Below are positions 10,648 through 21,735 of a stretch of DNA of 64,000 bases, piece after piece. Position numbers and translations under genes: made by a program. Below the pieces are notes generated by a model. It did no database searches. It had not been told where the DNA came from and worked only from the letters and a program-made list of their open reading frames with translations. The DNA comes from Melitaea cinxia (Eukaryota > Arthropoda > Insecta > Lepidoptera > Nymphalidae), in assembly GCF_905220565.1 (NCBI RefSeq), contig NC_059398.1, positions 4,859,177-4,923,176 on the forward strand, in the 5' to 3' direction. Numbering within the stretch: the stretch's first letter is position 1; each line of letters begins with the position of its first letter.

Positions 10648-12998
10648 TTTTTTTTTTTTATAGAAGAGGGGGCAAACGGACAGTTGTCTCACCTGATGGT
10701 AAGTGAAAAACAACATCCACAGACACCCGCTACATAAAATATTAGCAGGCGCGTTGCCGGCCTTTCAAAAAGGAATATGCTCTTCTTTTGAAGGTCCCTA
10801 GGTCGTATTGTTTCGGAAATGCCGTAGGTGGCAGCTGGTTCCACAGAGGGGTCGTGCGTGGCAGAAAATGGCGCAAGAATCGAGCTGTCGTAGACTTCCA
10901 GACATCGAGGTGATGTGGGTGAAATTTTGAATTTCGACGCGATGTCCGGTGGTGGAATTCTGCTGTAGGCATAAGTCCGAACAATTCCCCAGAACACTCC
11001 CCGTGGTAAATACGGTAGAAGATGCAGAGTGACCCGACATCTCTACGCAGTGCCAAAGAATCGAGCCGATCGGAGAGAATCTTGTCGCCAGCGATTCGAG
11101 CCGCTCGGCGTTGAACACGGTCAAATGGAAGGAGCTGGTACTGGGGCGCTCCAGCCCATAGGTGAGAGCAGTATTCCATGTGGGGCCGGATCTGTGCCTT
11201 ATATAATTGTAGGCGGTGGCAAGGCATGAAATACTGCTTCGCCCTACTGAGCACACTAAGTTTCTTCGAGGCTAGTTTAGCCTTTCCTTCCAGATGACCA
11301 CGAAATTGCACATTGCTCGATATGTCGACGCCAAGTATTCCAATACTGGCCGAGGCTGTTAAGGGAGTGCCTTCAAATTTAAGAGGAACGACGAAGGGTG
11401 ATTTTTTTGCGGTAAACGCGCAAACTTGTGTCTTATTAGGGTTAAACTGGACTAGATTATGTCGTCCCCATTGCGAGACTTTGGCTAAAAGAGACTCGAT
11501 TTCAGACACAAGTTTGTTCCGACACTCATCGACTCGTTCCCGAGAAATATTAGGACGGCCTGTGTATAAGGCGTCCCCGGTGCTGTCGTCCGCATAACAA
11601 TGAATGCCACTTGTTTGTAACAGGTCATTGATATGCAGAAGGAACAAGGTAGTTGATAGTACACAGCCTTGGGGAACGCCAGCATTGACAGACTTGAGGT
11701 CCGAGCATGCACAATCAACAACGACCTTGATGTTCCTGTCTGCCAAAAAACTGGTGATCCATTTACATAATTTCTCGGGAAGCCCATAGGATGGTAGCTT
11801 TGTTAGAAGTGCCCTATGCCACACCCGATCAAAGGCCTTCGCTATGTCCAAACTGACCGCCAGCGCTTCTCCCTTGCTCTCGACTGCCTCCGCCCATCGC
11901 TGAGTTAAGAATATTAGAAGATCACCAGCCGAGCGACTCCGTGGAAAGCCATATTGGCGATCGCTAATCAGCTGGTGATCCTCCAAATACCGCCGGAGCT
12001 GGCAGTTGATTATGGATTCCATAATCTTTGAAAACAAGGAAGTTATAGCAATTGGTCTATAATTGGACGGATCTGAGCGGTCCCCTTTCTTAGGGATCGG
12101 GTGCACCAAGGCCATCTTCCACGAACGTGGGACAACGCCTAACGAATAAGAGTGCCGGAAAAGACGCGTAAGGACGGGTGCCAACTCAGGAGCACAAGTT
12201 CGTAGCACTAACGAAGGGATGCCATCGGCCCCACTCGACTTATTGATGTCCAACGAAAAAAGGGCTTTGCGTACGGAGCTCTGTTGGAAAACTATTTCCG
12301 GCATTATAGTATCACACCGAGGGATCATCGGTGGTATTTTTCCCCTATCATCCAAAGTCCAGTTGGAAGCAAAAAGAGAGCCTAAAAGATCGGCTTTTTC
12401 CTTCGCGGTGTGGGCCAACGAGCCGTCCCTCATGTGCAATGATGGTAGGGATGGCTTACAAAAATTCCCTTGGACAGCTTTGGCGAGTGACCAGAATGCA
12501 CGAGTTCCCGAAGGAAGTCGAACCAATCTCTCCCCAATTCTGCCCACGTACTCCGCTTTTGCCTCAGCGATGACTCTTTTGAAGGACCTGGAGGCAAAGT
12601 TATACTCCCTTTTTAATGCGCTGGTCTTTACATCCTGGGACATCGATGCATTAGCCCAAGCTCGGTAGCTTTCCCGCTTATGGCGTGCAGCTATTTTGCA
12701 TGGTCGACCAAACCAGGGCTTGGATTTGCCGCCTATAGGCACCGCAGAGCACGGAATAAAAAGTTCCATGGCTTGCAGAACCACTTCGGCGACAGAATCA
12801 GCAACGATGTCTGGATCATCCAGTGAGAAGCAGATTCGCCCCCATGGGTAGGATGCGAAGAAGGACCGCATTCCATCCCAATCAGCTGATTTATAGTGCC
12901 AAACGCGTCGGCTGCCCGCAAAGCGGGGCCATCGTGGGCGTGTAACTGGCACAGAACTCCGGACCAGACAGTGGTCCGACGAGCCAAGTGGATCCTTC
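10648..12998 (-). mobile_element. 5'-truncated jockey-superfamily LINE, uninterrupted RT frame
   Basis: The insert runs right to left. It begins abruptly near 12998 inside the endonuclease domain, carries one long ORF, and ends in a 3' UTR with the tail block shared with the SINE-like family ('CTCACCTGATGGTAAGTG' on the plus strand, 10690-10707) and a poly-A tail seen as T's at about 10648-10660. It is GC-richer than its surroundings, as expected of a recent insertion in AT-rich DNA. I could not find a convincing target-site duplication. Confidence 0.85.
10742..12996 (-). CDS. LINE ORF2 fragment: endonuclease end plus reverse transcriptase
   Basis: In the element this protein nicks DNA and copies its RNA at the target site. 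The frame is open from the truncation point. It starts with PLGSSDHCLV, where SDH is the last catalytic motif of the APE-type endonuclease, and then holds 736 further residues from the GTG at 12952. Counting from that codon, PKKGDRSDPSNYRPI is at 287-301, the DIAKAFD catalytic motif at 369-375, GVPQG at 425-429 and the YADD box at 453-456. The C-terminal part carries RPHMEYCSHLW and ends with the basic KGRQRAC. No stop or frameshift is seen, so only the 5' part is missing. By motif pattern it is in the jockey/CR1 superfamily, possibly Daphne-like. A copy without its own promoter and full endonuclease should be immobile. Confidence 0.85.
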
Positions 12999-13227
12999 CT
13001 TCCTACTAATTACTTTTGCTATTTTATTTGAAATTTTGGAAAAGAAATTACTAAGTGTGAATTTCGAATTCATATTATGAAGGTTTCCATACCGTACGTG
13101 ACGTTGTACACTCACATCCACCCATGCGCAAAATAAATGTTTGTGTATGTGGGTACGTTTTAGTTTTTGAAGAAAGTATGACTGATATTTGATAAAAAGA
13201 TTCAAATAATATTAGTATTAAAAATAA

Positions 13228-13412
13228 TTTAGGGGCCCGGATGTTTACATTCGGGCCGGCCGCCGGGGCGAGGTAGTACACGCTAGCGCGATCCCATCTC
13301 GCCCCACTTAGACTGAGGTCTGCTCACACGTGGATGGTTTTTATTCAGTAAGAGTCTGACTCGCGCCCTCTCGCCGGAGGGGAGTAAGAGTGTGTGAGGA
13401 TTTTCCCCACGT
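13228..13412 (-). repeat. GC-rich dispersed repeat, copy 2 (inverted)
   Basis: On the plus strand it begins with GGCCCGGATG TTTA CATTCGGGCC, a hairpin with one mismatch. GGGGCGAG and CTCGCCCC follow as 8-bp arms around a CTAGCGCGATCCCAT loop, then 'ACGTGGATGGTTTTTATTCA' and 'CGCCCTCTCGCCGGAGG'. On the minus strand the block order matches copies 1 and 3. Confidence 0.6.
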
Positions 13413-14360
13413 TAAAACAAAATACTTATTCATAAGTCATAAGGTAAAATTTTATTTAATCGGCACTCTAACTAAACCTATATGTGAATAAATTGCTTTA
13501 TTTTTAAAAGCTTAAAATTATAAACATATCGATATTTTGTTGAAGAAGCCAAGAAAAAAATCTACGCGGAACTCGTATTTTACGTTTCACCAGCTCACGG
13601 TCACGGTTGTGTAAGAAATTCATGATTTCACCGCGCAAAGTAAATCATCGTTTATACCATAAACATAGGGTTAATAGATCCTCTGTCTGACTTAATAATT
13701 TTAACTCATTTTCGAGTTTTCTCGACTTTAATGTTAAAAAAAAAAAATGATTTAAGAGTAATTTGTACACCTGTCTATTCTGAAATTGTAGATTGTATTT
13801 ATTTGTAGCTACAGTATTATCTCACATTTTTAATATTATTTTTCTTTAAAACGGAATCAACGTCGTTAAAGTTATTTAAGTGATCAAATACTTACTTATA
13901 GTTTAATGTTTTTATTACAAGTAATGTTATAACACGTTTCAATGATGGGAAGTCTCATTCTCTTGAACAAAGTACTTTACTAAAATGTATAGAATGGCTA
14001 GAGTATATAGAAAGGGCTAGAGTCAAATCGAATATTATTTATTATACCTAAAAATAAATTTAATGGTCGTATGTGATGATTGTGAGATCACACTGTTTCA
14101 CACTGTTTCACACTGTAACAGTCGACCTTGTTGCAAAGCAATCTGATTAAATGTTTTGTTTTCTGTTTCCAGTTAAAAATCACATTCGATTATTTATACG
14201 TGCGATAAACAACGCAGTCCTCAATAAACTGGAGACTACACTGATTATGTTATTTTTCCATGTTTTTATGTATATATTATGTTTTTAAAGATAAAGTTTT
14301 TAATTATTAATGTTATTGATAAGGATACAATTGTAAGTTGATAGTAAACACTTTATTTTT
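13413..14360. other. No gene seen; short tandem repeat
   Basis: AT-rich DNA. The only structure noticed is three tandem copies of CACTGTTTCA-like units at about 14090-14120. Confidence 0.45.
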
Positions 14361-14403
14361 TAACCGACTTCAAAAAAGGAGGAGGTTACTCAGTTCGACA
14401 CAC

Positions 14404-14469
<66 letters not shown>

Positions 14470-14752
14470 GTTTGGGGATAACTTCGTCGTTTATGAACCG
14501 ATTTTGATAATTTTCTTTTTGTTGGAAAAGAGATATCCCCAGTGTGGTACCAGGATAACCAGAACCTGTTGATGGAATTCCAAAGAAATCGAGGGAAACC
14601 TTTGAAAATCGTAGTGAAGACTAGTGCTTTTGTTAATTATTTTCGTCTACTTACAAGTACAACAACGAAACGTACGACAAGTAATACAACGGTATTTGCT
14701 TGTCGATGTAATTGAAGTCGGTTTTTTTCCGTTTGCGAGCAAACACAATTAT
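14361..14752 (+). mobile_element. AACCGACTTC inverted-repeat element, copy 1
   Basis: It starts AACCGACTTCAAAAAAGGAG and ends GAAGTCGGTT (14714-14723) followed by 'GTTTGCGAGCAAACACAATT'. The ends are 10-bp inverted repeats. Inside are a TA/CA/TA microsatellite (14402-14470), 'ATGAACCGATTTTGATAATT' and 'AGAAATCGAGGGAAACC'. Sister copies lie at 44574, 50522 and 60066. It encodes nothing and is non-autonomous; the class is unknown. Confidence 0.7.
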
Positions 14753-15640
14753 ATTTGGTTGTATTATTAAATTATTTACATAACGTTTTGATTGCAGCGA
14801 ACACCAATCAAGTTCACAGATTCTACAACTTTCTCAAAATATTGTAGATGTCTTAGTAAATATTCTTTTCATTTTCTGAGCATTTCTTTGCATTTTCTGA
14901 GAACATTTACCATAGTAATGTGTATTTTTTACACCATTAGAAAAAAGAGATTTCAACGAATAAAAAACCCACCGACTTTTTTTAAAAGCTGATATTTTGA
15001 CGTGAGAATTTTCGATTGAAAATAAGGATGCTTTTTCGATATTAAGGTCAAAATAAGGAGAAAAAATAAATATTTTAAATCAAAAAAATTACAGCGTCTT
15101 TACGACATAAAAAGGTAAGTTTGACCAAATTTCGTAAAAAAAAAATCTTGTAAAGATAAAAATAAAAAACCCAAAAACTTGGTTTTCTGAATTTTTCACA
15201 TTTATTTTGAAGTTATGCGAAAAAAGTGTAAATATAAATGTTGTAGATCTTTTTAGAAACTATAACTTTGCCATTGAACTTCTTTCCATAAAACTTGTAG
15301 TTAAGCCAGAAATCGAGATAAACAGTTTTTTACCCTTACAACCACCACCACTTTCCCGACCTCAGATTGCTCGTAATTTATTTGTCCTTTCATTTTCGTT
15401 GTATTCTCTTTCTTTGGTTTTTTCTCTTTTTACCATTTTCAAAGGTTAAAAGTACTGGTCTAAAAGTCTTTCCACTGCTCAAAATAGATGATCAGCGAAG
15501 GACATAACTAGCTATCTCAGAAACGGTATCTTATCTGAAAAAAAAATAATAGAAAAAACTCGATTGAAGAAAGCTACAAGAACAAATTAAACTATTCATC
15601 CAAGAAACTAACCTAATATATGGGGGCTTATGAAATAAAA
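14753..15640. other. No feature seen
   Basis: AT-rich DNA. The short frames at 14792 and 15207 are low-complexity and show no motif. Confidence 0.4.
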
Positions 15641-15641
15641 T

Positions 15642-15740
15642 GAAATGAAATGAAAACATTTATTTCATCATGTGGTAATACATACACTTAACGAAAGTTA
15701 AAAATAATATCATTTACAAAGAAAACCAACAATAATAAAA
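15642..15740 (-). mobile_element. Possible LINE or SINE 3' tail
   Basis: AAATGA pentamer-like repeats are followed by 'AACATTTATTTCATCATGTG'. On the minus strand this reads as a polyadenylation-like ATAAATG followed by a simple repeat, the usual look of an inverted LINE tail. Only the tail is visible. Confidence 0.3.
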
Positions 15741-15944
15741 GACAATAAGAAAAGATAGTTAAGGCAGTCAAAATATCAAGTAAAAAAATTAAAAATTACA
15801 TCTTAACATTAGGTACGTTACAAACTTAGATAATGTACCCAGTGTTTTAAGCAACCTTACTTAGTCACAGCAGTTAAATTTTCTAATGTCTCGGTAGACA
15901 TTACCTTCGTATTATATCCTCGGCTTTATTAAATACTATAGCGC

Positions 15945-16250
15945 AAAAAAATGTGTTTATTTACGACATCACATTAGAAACCTCTAAAATTGTCAGTGTT
16001 CCTCTGCTATATTATGCATGTATTGATAAACCTTCCTCTGGAATCACTCTGTTATAACAGTCGGCTGTTACCTGTAACACAAGCATTAAGTTGCTTACCA
16101 TAGGAACAGACGAACGTGTGTGTATGTTATGAAAAAAAAACTTTATTTAATAAAGTAAACCGCATCAAAATCCGTTGCGTAGTTTTAAAGATCTAAGCAT
16201 ACAGACAGCGGGAAATGACTTTGTGTCTCATGATTCTATAAATAAGATAT
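15945..16250 (-). mobile_element. Helitron-like repeat interrupted by a SINE
   Basis: The right part has 'AAAATCCGTTGCGTAGTTTT' and 'ACTTTGTGTCTCATGA'. The left part has 'ACATCACATTAGAAACCTCT' and 'AAACCTTCCTCTGGAATCAC'. Both are inverted relative to the copies at 20745-21028 and 46645-47115, where these parts are contiguous. Here the SINE body at 16053-16142 separates them. Confidence 0.55.
16053..16142 (+). mobile_element. Headless SINE copy with A-tail, nested
   Basis: 'TAACACAAGCATTAAGTTGC' and 'CATAGGAACAGACG' match the body of the tRNA-headed SINE at 8196-8398. The fragment ends with nine A's at about 16133-16141. The tRNA-like head is absent, consistent with 5' truncation on insertion. 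Confidence 0.55.
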
Positions 16251-18415
16251 CATACCCGCCATATGATATACTATATGATGATATTAGCCAGTTTGGCGGA
16301 CAGAAATTTTTATTTTCGATTTTAAAATGTCTTCTTCTGATTTTATCATAATCAGCCAGTTATAAATAATACAATGGAAAAGATTTTATTACAACTTTTT
16401 ACTAGAAAATACGAAAAGACTTTTTCCTCAACCTATTAAATTTTTACCTCACTTGGGTTGATACAAATTGCGCGGAAGAAGCGTCGTGTACACGCTGTAT
16501 TTGTTATTTTAAGTTATTTTTTGATTAATACGTATTTTTTGTATTTAAAAGATGGTTTTGAAATTAAGAATTAATGGAAAAGTATTTTCTTAGTTAATGA
16601 CGTAATTCACCATATAACTGACGTGAATTTATCGTTTAACCGTCAAGCGCTTGCAGGACTTTTAATTTATTTTACCCTAACGTAAAGACAGCATTCATAG
16701 AAAAAATTAGTGCGTGCTTTATACAAAGAATAAAAAAAAACAATACAAGCAAATCATAATTGTTTTAACAGCTCTAAATAGATATCGGAATGTTAGTATT
16801 TCGAGTAACAGATATAATAGAGTAAGATCCTGCACCCCCAGACCTTTCTTACTTTTAGCCATACGAAAATAACTAGAGTTAGTACAATTTTTACGTACAT
16901 ATAGCAGGCAATTAAAAAAAGCCCTGCCCTCAGCCTCAGCAAGCTATTTTCACTGAACACATACACATATTACTAAATTGAATACATTTTGTTTTCTATT
17001 TGTATACAATTTGACCATCAGATAATAAGAAAAGTCTGGGGGTGCGAGTTAGATGATTTTCTATTTCCAAAAGTCGAAGTGCAATATTTATCGCCAGGTC
17101 CTGTATCTTTTAAATTAATAGTTGTCATTATTTAAAATATTTTTAGTCATATTGTTCTATTGAAATCGCAGATGTATATCCAGCGGTTTAAATATTATTA
17201 GCCTCTTTTAAAGGCGATGAAGCCATATAAGTAACTGAATGTTAGATCAAATGGTAATGGTATAAAACATGCAATAGCAATTGTATTTTCTTCGTATTCT
17301 TTTCTTAGTCAATTTAAGAACAACAAAAATTAATAAAAGATATTGTAACGCGTAATGTGGAATGGTCAAAGATATATTAAGTACAAACGGTGTCCAATGT
17401 GAAATTTGCAGTACTCTGAAACGGGTATTTAAGTTTTAAGTCCATTAGTGATATTAATAAGACACCCTTAGAGGGGGAAGAGTAGGTACACTGGAGTTGT
17501 AAATGAACAACTGAAATTGAATTTGAAACAATGATACCACGATATTAGAGCTAACTGGATTTATGTTAATTTAAAAATGTTTGTGAAATGATAAAAACTG
17601 TCCCTTATGGCGGTAATAAAATAAATAGTAACATGTAACGTTGAATTTATCGTTCGTAGGTATCTTATGTATATATGCTCGTATGTTACGTTCGACATAG
17701 TGAAAAAAAATTAAGAATAAAAAAACAATTAACAATAGTTGGTTTTTTAATTCTTACTTAATTGACTTATTACACATGTACCTATGCTTATCAATGATTG
17801 ATTTAAAAAAAAAAAAACGAACATTATATAACATAAACATATCATAATATCGATCGTTTAAGAACTCATAAAGCCGACTGACACAAAATTTCGTTTTTTC
17901 TTGTTTCATACCAAGAGGGCAAATCAAAAGATCGTAAATTTTCTAAGAACCGAGAATAGCTACTCGCGGCAGAGCGTAAGTGTTGTTATAATAGAATACT
18001 TTAGAGACGCGTAAAACAATAATTAATTTGAAAAGAAGAACTGGCACTCGGCCATTAAAAAATTCCGCGTATCTGACGAAGGTGATACAAGCGGCTACGG
18101 TCACGATAACGATGTTCTAGGCTTCCTGGTTTTAATATATCATTGTTACGTGGCCCAGTGACGTTTTAATGCGCATTACTTTATTATAAGAAACACTTTT
18201 AATTTATGGTTCAAATATTTAAAAAATCTTTTTAGTAACATGTCGTAGTACATTATATATATTCTGTTTACTATTTAATTTTACTCCTTTGTGTAGATTC
18301 TTTAAGTAAAACAAAAGCTACGTTTTAATTGATTAACATAAGTTAAAAGAAATAAAACTATTTCGATACTTTTGTTAGTTGTGTATAACTTCTATTTGAT
18401 AGAATTGAATTGTAC
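16251..18415. other. No feature seen
   Basis: More than 2 kb of AT-rich DNA without a frame, RNA gene or repeat that I can identify. Confidence 0.4.
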
Positions 18416-18419
18416 TATT

Positions 18420-18625
18420 TAACTGCTGGCTTTGAAATGCACAGGCCGGAGGCAGCAGCGTCTTCGTTGCGACAAAGCCAGCCCTGCGGTCACCAACCCG
18501 CCTGTCCAGCGTGGTGACAATGGGCAAAACATGAGTTCACGCCATTTTTGCGTAAACTTGTGGAGGCCTATGTCCATTAGTGGACTGCGAAAGGCTGCTG
18601 TGATTATGATGACGATGTGATGAAT
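18420..18625 (+). mobile_element. Internally deleted RTE derivative (SINE-like), copy 1
   Basis: The first part matches the 5' UTR of the RTE at 29914-33149 ('GCAGCAGCGTCTTCG', 'GACAAAGCCAGCCCTGCGGT', 'CACCAACCCGCCTG', 'CAGCGTGGTGAC'). The second part matches its extreme 3' end ('GGAGGCCTATGTCC', 'AGTGGACTGCG', 'AGGCTG') and ends in GAT-rich repeats. The whole coding region is absent. A hairpin of the type GTTCACGCC..GGCGTGAAC sits at the junction, degraded here. A second copy lies at 26305-26445, so this is a propagated non-autonomous family; the layout resembles Metulj-type SINEs of butterflies, from memory. Confidence 0.7.
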
Positions 18626-18715
18626 TGTACTAATTTAATTAATACAGTTTATTAATATTTTATAACTCTTTATTTGGCGGACTACATATTTCGTCATATT
18701 AAATCTTATTACGAA

Positions 18716-18940
18716 CTAGCTGTGCTCGCAACTTCGTCCGCGTGGAATAGTGACTACATGATAAACGCGATTCTTTAAATTAGCATAACTTTTTTATTTA
18801 TGAACCGATTGACATGAAACAAACATTAAATATTAAGCAAAGCTTTCCACAATATATTGATAAAAACCAGATCTAAATTAAATAAGTTGTTTCTGAGATT
18901 AGCGTGTGCAAACATTACAGACAAACAGACAAAAATTCCG
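18716..18940. mobile_element. Helitron-like repeat
   Basis: It begins ACTAGCTGTGCTCGCAACTT with CGTCCGCGTGGAATAG, continues with 'TTTATGAACCGATTGACATG' and 'TTCTGAGATTAGCGTG' and has a CAGACAAACAGACAAA run. ACTAGCTG is the inverted form of the CAGCTAGT terminus seen at 48118. Confidence 0.55.
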
Positions 18941-19127
18941 GCAATCATTGTTTTGGATTCTATTTGCGTTGTTAAATGTCCCAATTTTCTCATATATATT
19001 AAATGTACAGACCGACCTATTACGTTTTTTCTATATGTATTGATTTATATTAAAAAATATTTTTATGTCTTTGATTTGAAAGGTAAACTGTAATAGAGTA
19101 TCTACCTTTTTTTAACGTAGGGAAAAT

Positions 19128-19915
19128 CCATCATGGATATCTTCCGGCGCGGGGGCACTGGAGAGGTTATGCCAGACTCCTACTGGCTAAAAACTACCAT
19201 GTATGACAGGGTCGCATTAGCATACACCACCTCGCCCCGGCGGTTGACCCGAATGAAACATCTGAGCTCCAGCACTTAGAGGGGCGGCACCCACAAGACC
19301 ACCTCTTCCGACGTGTGGGGTCTCAAGCCCGCCGAAGGTCACCTGAGCCAGCCCACTTAAGGGACACTCAACCGGATCAGTCTACTGTCTGCAGAATCGG
19401 GACACAGGGTCCAGGAGCGTCCCATCTCCAAGCCAGGCAAGCCCGACGTTCAATGCCGGATCGCAGCGAGAAACCTAGCAAACCTTCAAGGAGCCCAGCA
19501 AGACTCGGCTGCCACCCCACAGGTCCGCCGGATTACACCGAGCAACCGAGCAAAGCTCCGACCGGCACGCTGCGCTTTCGCGCTACAGGAAGGATGAGGG
19601 AAATCAAGTGGTGGGAGGTCGGACACCATCTTTCTGCACCCTCACAGCGCCACACATTCCTCTGCAACTTTGAGCCCACCTCAGCTGACCCCACAGGTCA
19701 GCTGCATCGCACCGAGCAACCGAGCAAAGCTCCAGGGAGCCCAGTACAACCCGGCCGGCATGCCGTGCCCTCGCACTACAGGGTTGGCGAGCGACCACCT
19801 CTCGTTCCTCTGCTGGTTTTGGTCTGCAGGGTCCGGCTGCAAGACCCCTACCACTCGCAAGCGAGTGCGATCCACCACCTGGAGACGGGTCCAGTACAGT
19901 AGTTGATCCAGCAAC
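19128..19915 (+). repeat. GC-rich repeat island, copy 3 with long extension
   Basis: The first 135 bases repeat the family of 3815 and 13228 ('CTTCCGGCGCGGGGGCACTG', 'ACCATGTATGACAGG', 'CACCTCGCCCCGGCGG'). The following 650 bases stay strongly GC-rich up to about 19915, then AT-rich DNA resumes abruptly. 'CACCGAGCAACCGAGCAAAG' occurs at about 19535 and again near 19708, so there is internal duplication. A 195-codon frame (19315-19902) reads through it, with TEQPSKAP twice, but it is compositionally Pro/Arg/Ser-rich and shows no domain. I take the island as the 5' region of a transposon that I cannot name, rather than a gene. Confidence 0.5.
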
Positions 19916-20615
19916 TCCCTTGGGAAAGAGTACCTACCTAATAATACCTAATATATACGTAAGTGTACCAAATGACATTTAATATTACAGTATAGAAAAA
20001 TTTAAAGTTGTTGATTCCACACAGCATCCTGTCATAATCTTTATCAAAAAAATAATTTACGCTAAAAGATAAACGAATCCATGAAAACCGATTACTAGTT
20101 TAATATAGAATGACATTGTACACATACGTCTTGTCATGTCAAATGCATGTTTCATTTTATTTATAGGCAAGTCAACACGGTAATGTATGACAGCCCGTTA
20201 TTTAAAGTTTCTCTATCCAGAAATACTGCGAGCCCGGAACTTTGGGAAATCTCCTAATAAAATCATAGACTGTAATAGATTTTGGCAAACGCATCATAAA
20301 GGAGATACACATTTTGTAATACTTGTGTTACCATGACTCCACACTGTACCTAAGTTTGCAGATTTTGCCTTGTCATTTTAATATTGTTGTGTGACTTAAT
20401 GGTCAAGAATTATCGTTTACAAAACTTGTGAAAATATGTCGCCTTTCGAAACTGAATAGACAAGCTAATATTATCACACTAATGCTTTAAGTTGCTATTG
20501 TAGCTGCATTTCACACTCGAGAGGGAACTGAAGGCTAACGTCTCTCCCTCTATTCTCTTCGTATGTATTTTTTATATTTTTATTTTTACTCATATACTTA
20601 GCATAAACTTGATGG
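19916..20615. other. No feature seen
   Basis: AT-rich DNA without supported features. Confidence 0.4.
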
Positions 20616-20617
20616 AT

Positions 20618-20705
20618 ATTGAGATAAGGCGCATCAGAAAATATCCTGATCAAAATTTGAAGCAGCTCGGCTGGGGAAGTATTTCAGCTTTAAAAAAGAT
20701 CACAG
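20618..20705 (+). mobile_element. SINE-like tail family, 5' part only
   Basis: 'AAAATATCCTGATCAAAATT', 'GCAGCTCGGCTGGGGAAG' and 'GATCACAGCTAAAT' match the front of the family seen complete at 22185-22482. The rest is missing. Confidence 0.5.
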
Positions 20706-20744
20706 CTAAATCAAAATTAAAATTATGTTTATTCAATATCATTA

Positions 20745-21028
20745 CATAGTATAAAACAAAGTCGCTTCCTGCTGTCTGTATGATTAGATCTTTTAAACGC
20801 AACGGATTTTTATGCGGGTTTCTTTAGTAAATAGAGTGATTCAAAGAAGGTTTATATGTATAATACATGCATAATATAGTAGAGAAACACTGACAGTTTT
20901 AGAGGTTTCTAATGTGATGTCGCAAATAAACACATTTTTTGCGCTTACATTGCAAATATTCATTTTATATTTTATATTTAGTATCAGCGTTGCACCCGTG
21001 CAAAGCCGGGGCGAGTCAATAGTAAAAT
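20745..21028 (+). mobile_element. Helitron-like repeat (AAAGTCGCTT type)
   Basis: It starts near 'GTATAAAACAAAGTCGCTTC', contains 'CGCAACGGATTTTTATGC' and 'TTTCTAATGTGATGTCGC', and ends 'GTGCAAAGCCGGGGCGAGTC'. The same series is present at 46645-47115. Confidence 0.6.
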
Positions 21029-21054
21029 ATAAAATTATAAAAAAAATAATTGTC

Positions 21055-21235
21055 CTCTTAGGTAATATTGTGTTCCTATGGTAAGGTGGTCAAAGCTCGT
21101 GGGGAAGTTCGGGGGTAGGGTCTGTAATACACTTGCGATGCTTCTAGTGTTGCAGGTGACTATAGGCTACGGTAACCGCTTACCCACAGGTGAACCGTAC
21201 GCTTGTTTGCCTTCCTAGTCTAGTATTAGTATAAA
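21055..21235 (+). mobile_element. SINE-like tail family, 3' part
   Basis: 'GTTCCTATGGTAAGGTGG', 'ACTTGCGATGCTTCTAGTGT', 'GGCTACGGTAACCGCTTACC' and 'CGTACGCTTGTTTGCC' are followed by an A-rich end. It matches the second half of the copy at 22185-22482. Confidence 0.6.
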
Positions 21236-21237
21236 AA

Positions 21238-21460
21238 AGTACTAAGTGTTTTAGTAGCAGCTGACCTGGCGAACTTCGTACCGTCACATTTTTTTTTAAA
21301 TTGTGCAATAAAAATATCGCGGTCATTTATAAAAATAAAATATAGCCTAAATTTTAAGTTAAACAAAGTTACATGTCTGTGCAAAATTCCATTAATATCG
21401 GTCAAGTAGTTTCGGAGATTAGTCCGGATAAACATCGTGATAGGAAATTTTTAGATATAT
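21238..21460 (+). mobile_element. Helitron-like repeat (CCTGGCGAACTTCG type)
   Basis: 'CAGCTGACCTGGCGAACTTC' lies at the left and 'GTCAAGTAGTTTCGGAGATT' and 'AACATCGTGATAGG' lie at the right, in the same order as in the copies at 8408-9295 and 47922-48118. Confidence 0.6.
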
Positions 21461-21735
21461 ATTGTATTTCTATCTATGTAATTAAAATAATGTGTAACAA
21501 CATACTTATTGACTACTTGTCAGAACAGAAACCAATTTGAGTCTTCACGGCTCATCATAACATATCAGGCATATCTAAAAGCTAGCGCAGCGAGTATAAA
21601 ACAGAAATAATTTACGAGGATCAATGAACTAATAAATCAAAATTATATGACATTTAATTACGCGAAAAGTTTATAGCATTTTAATATTCTTTAGGATAAA
21701 CTATTAAACAAAATATATTGATGTATGTATCTACT

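Noticed and set aside
10798..12987. Several 60-150-codon frames overlapping 10742-12996 on both strands
   Set aside because: They are shadows of the GC-richer LINE ORF and lack motifs.
19315..19902. 195-codon frame as a gene
   Set aside because: It is in a GC-rich repeat, has no domain, and frames on both strands are open there because GC-rich DNA has few stops.
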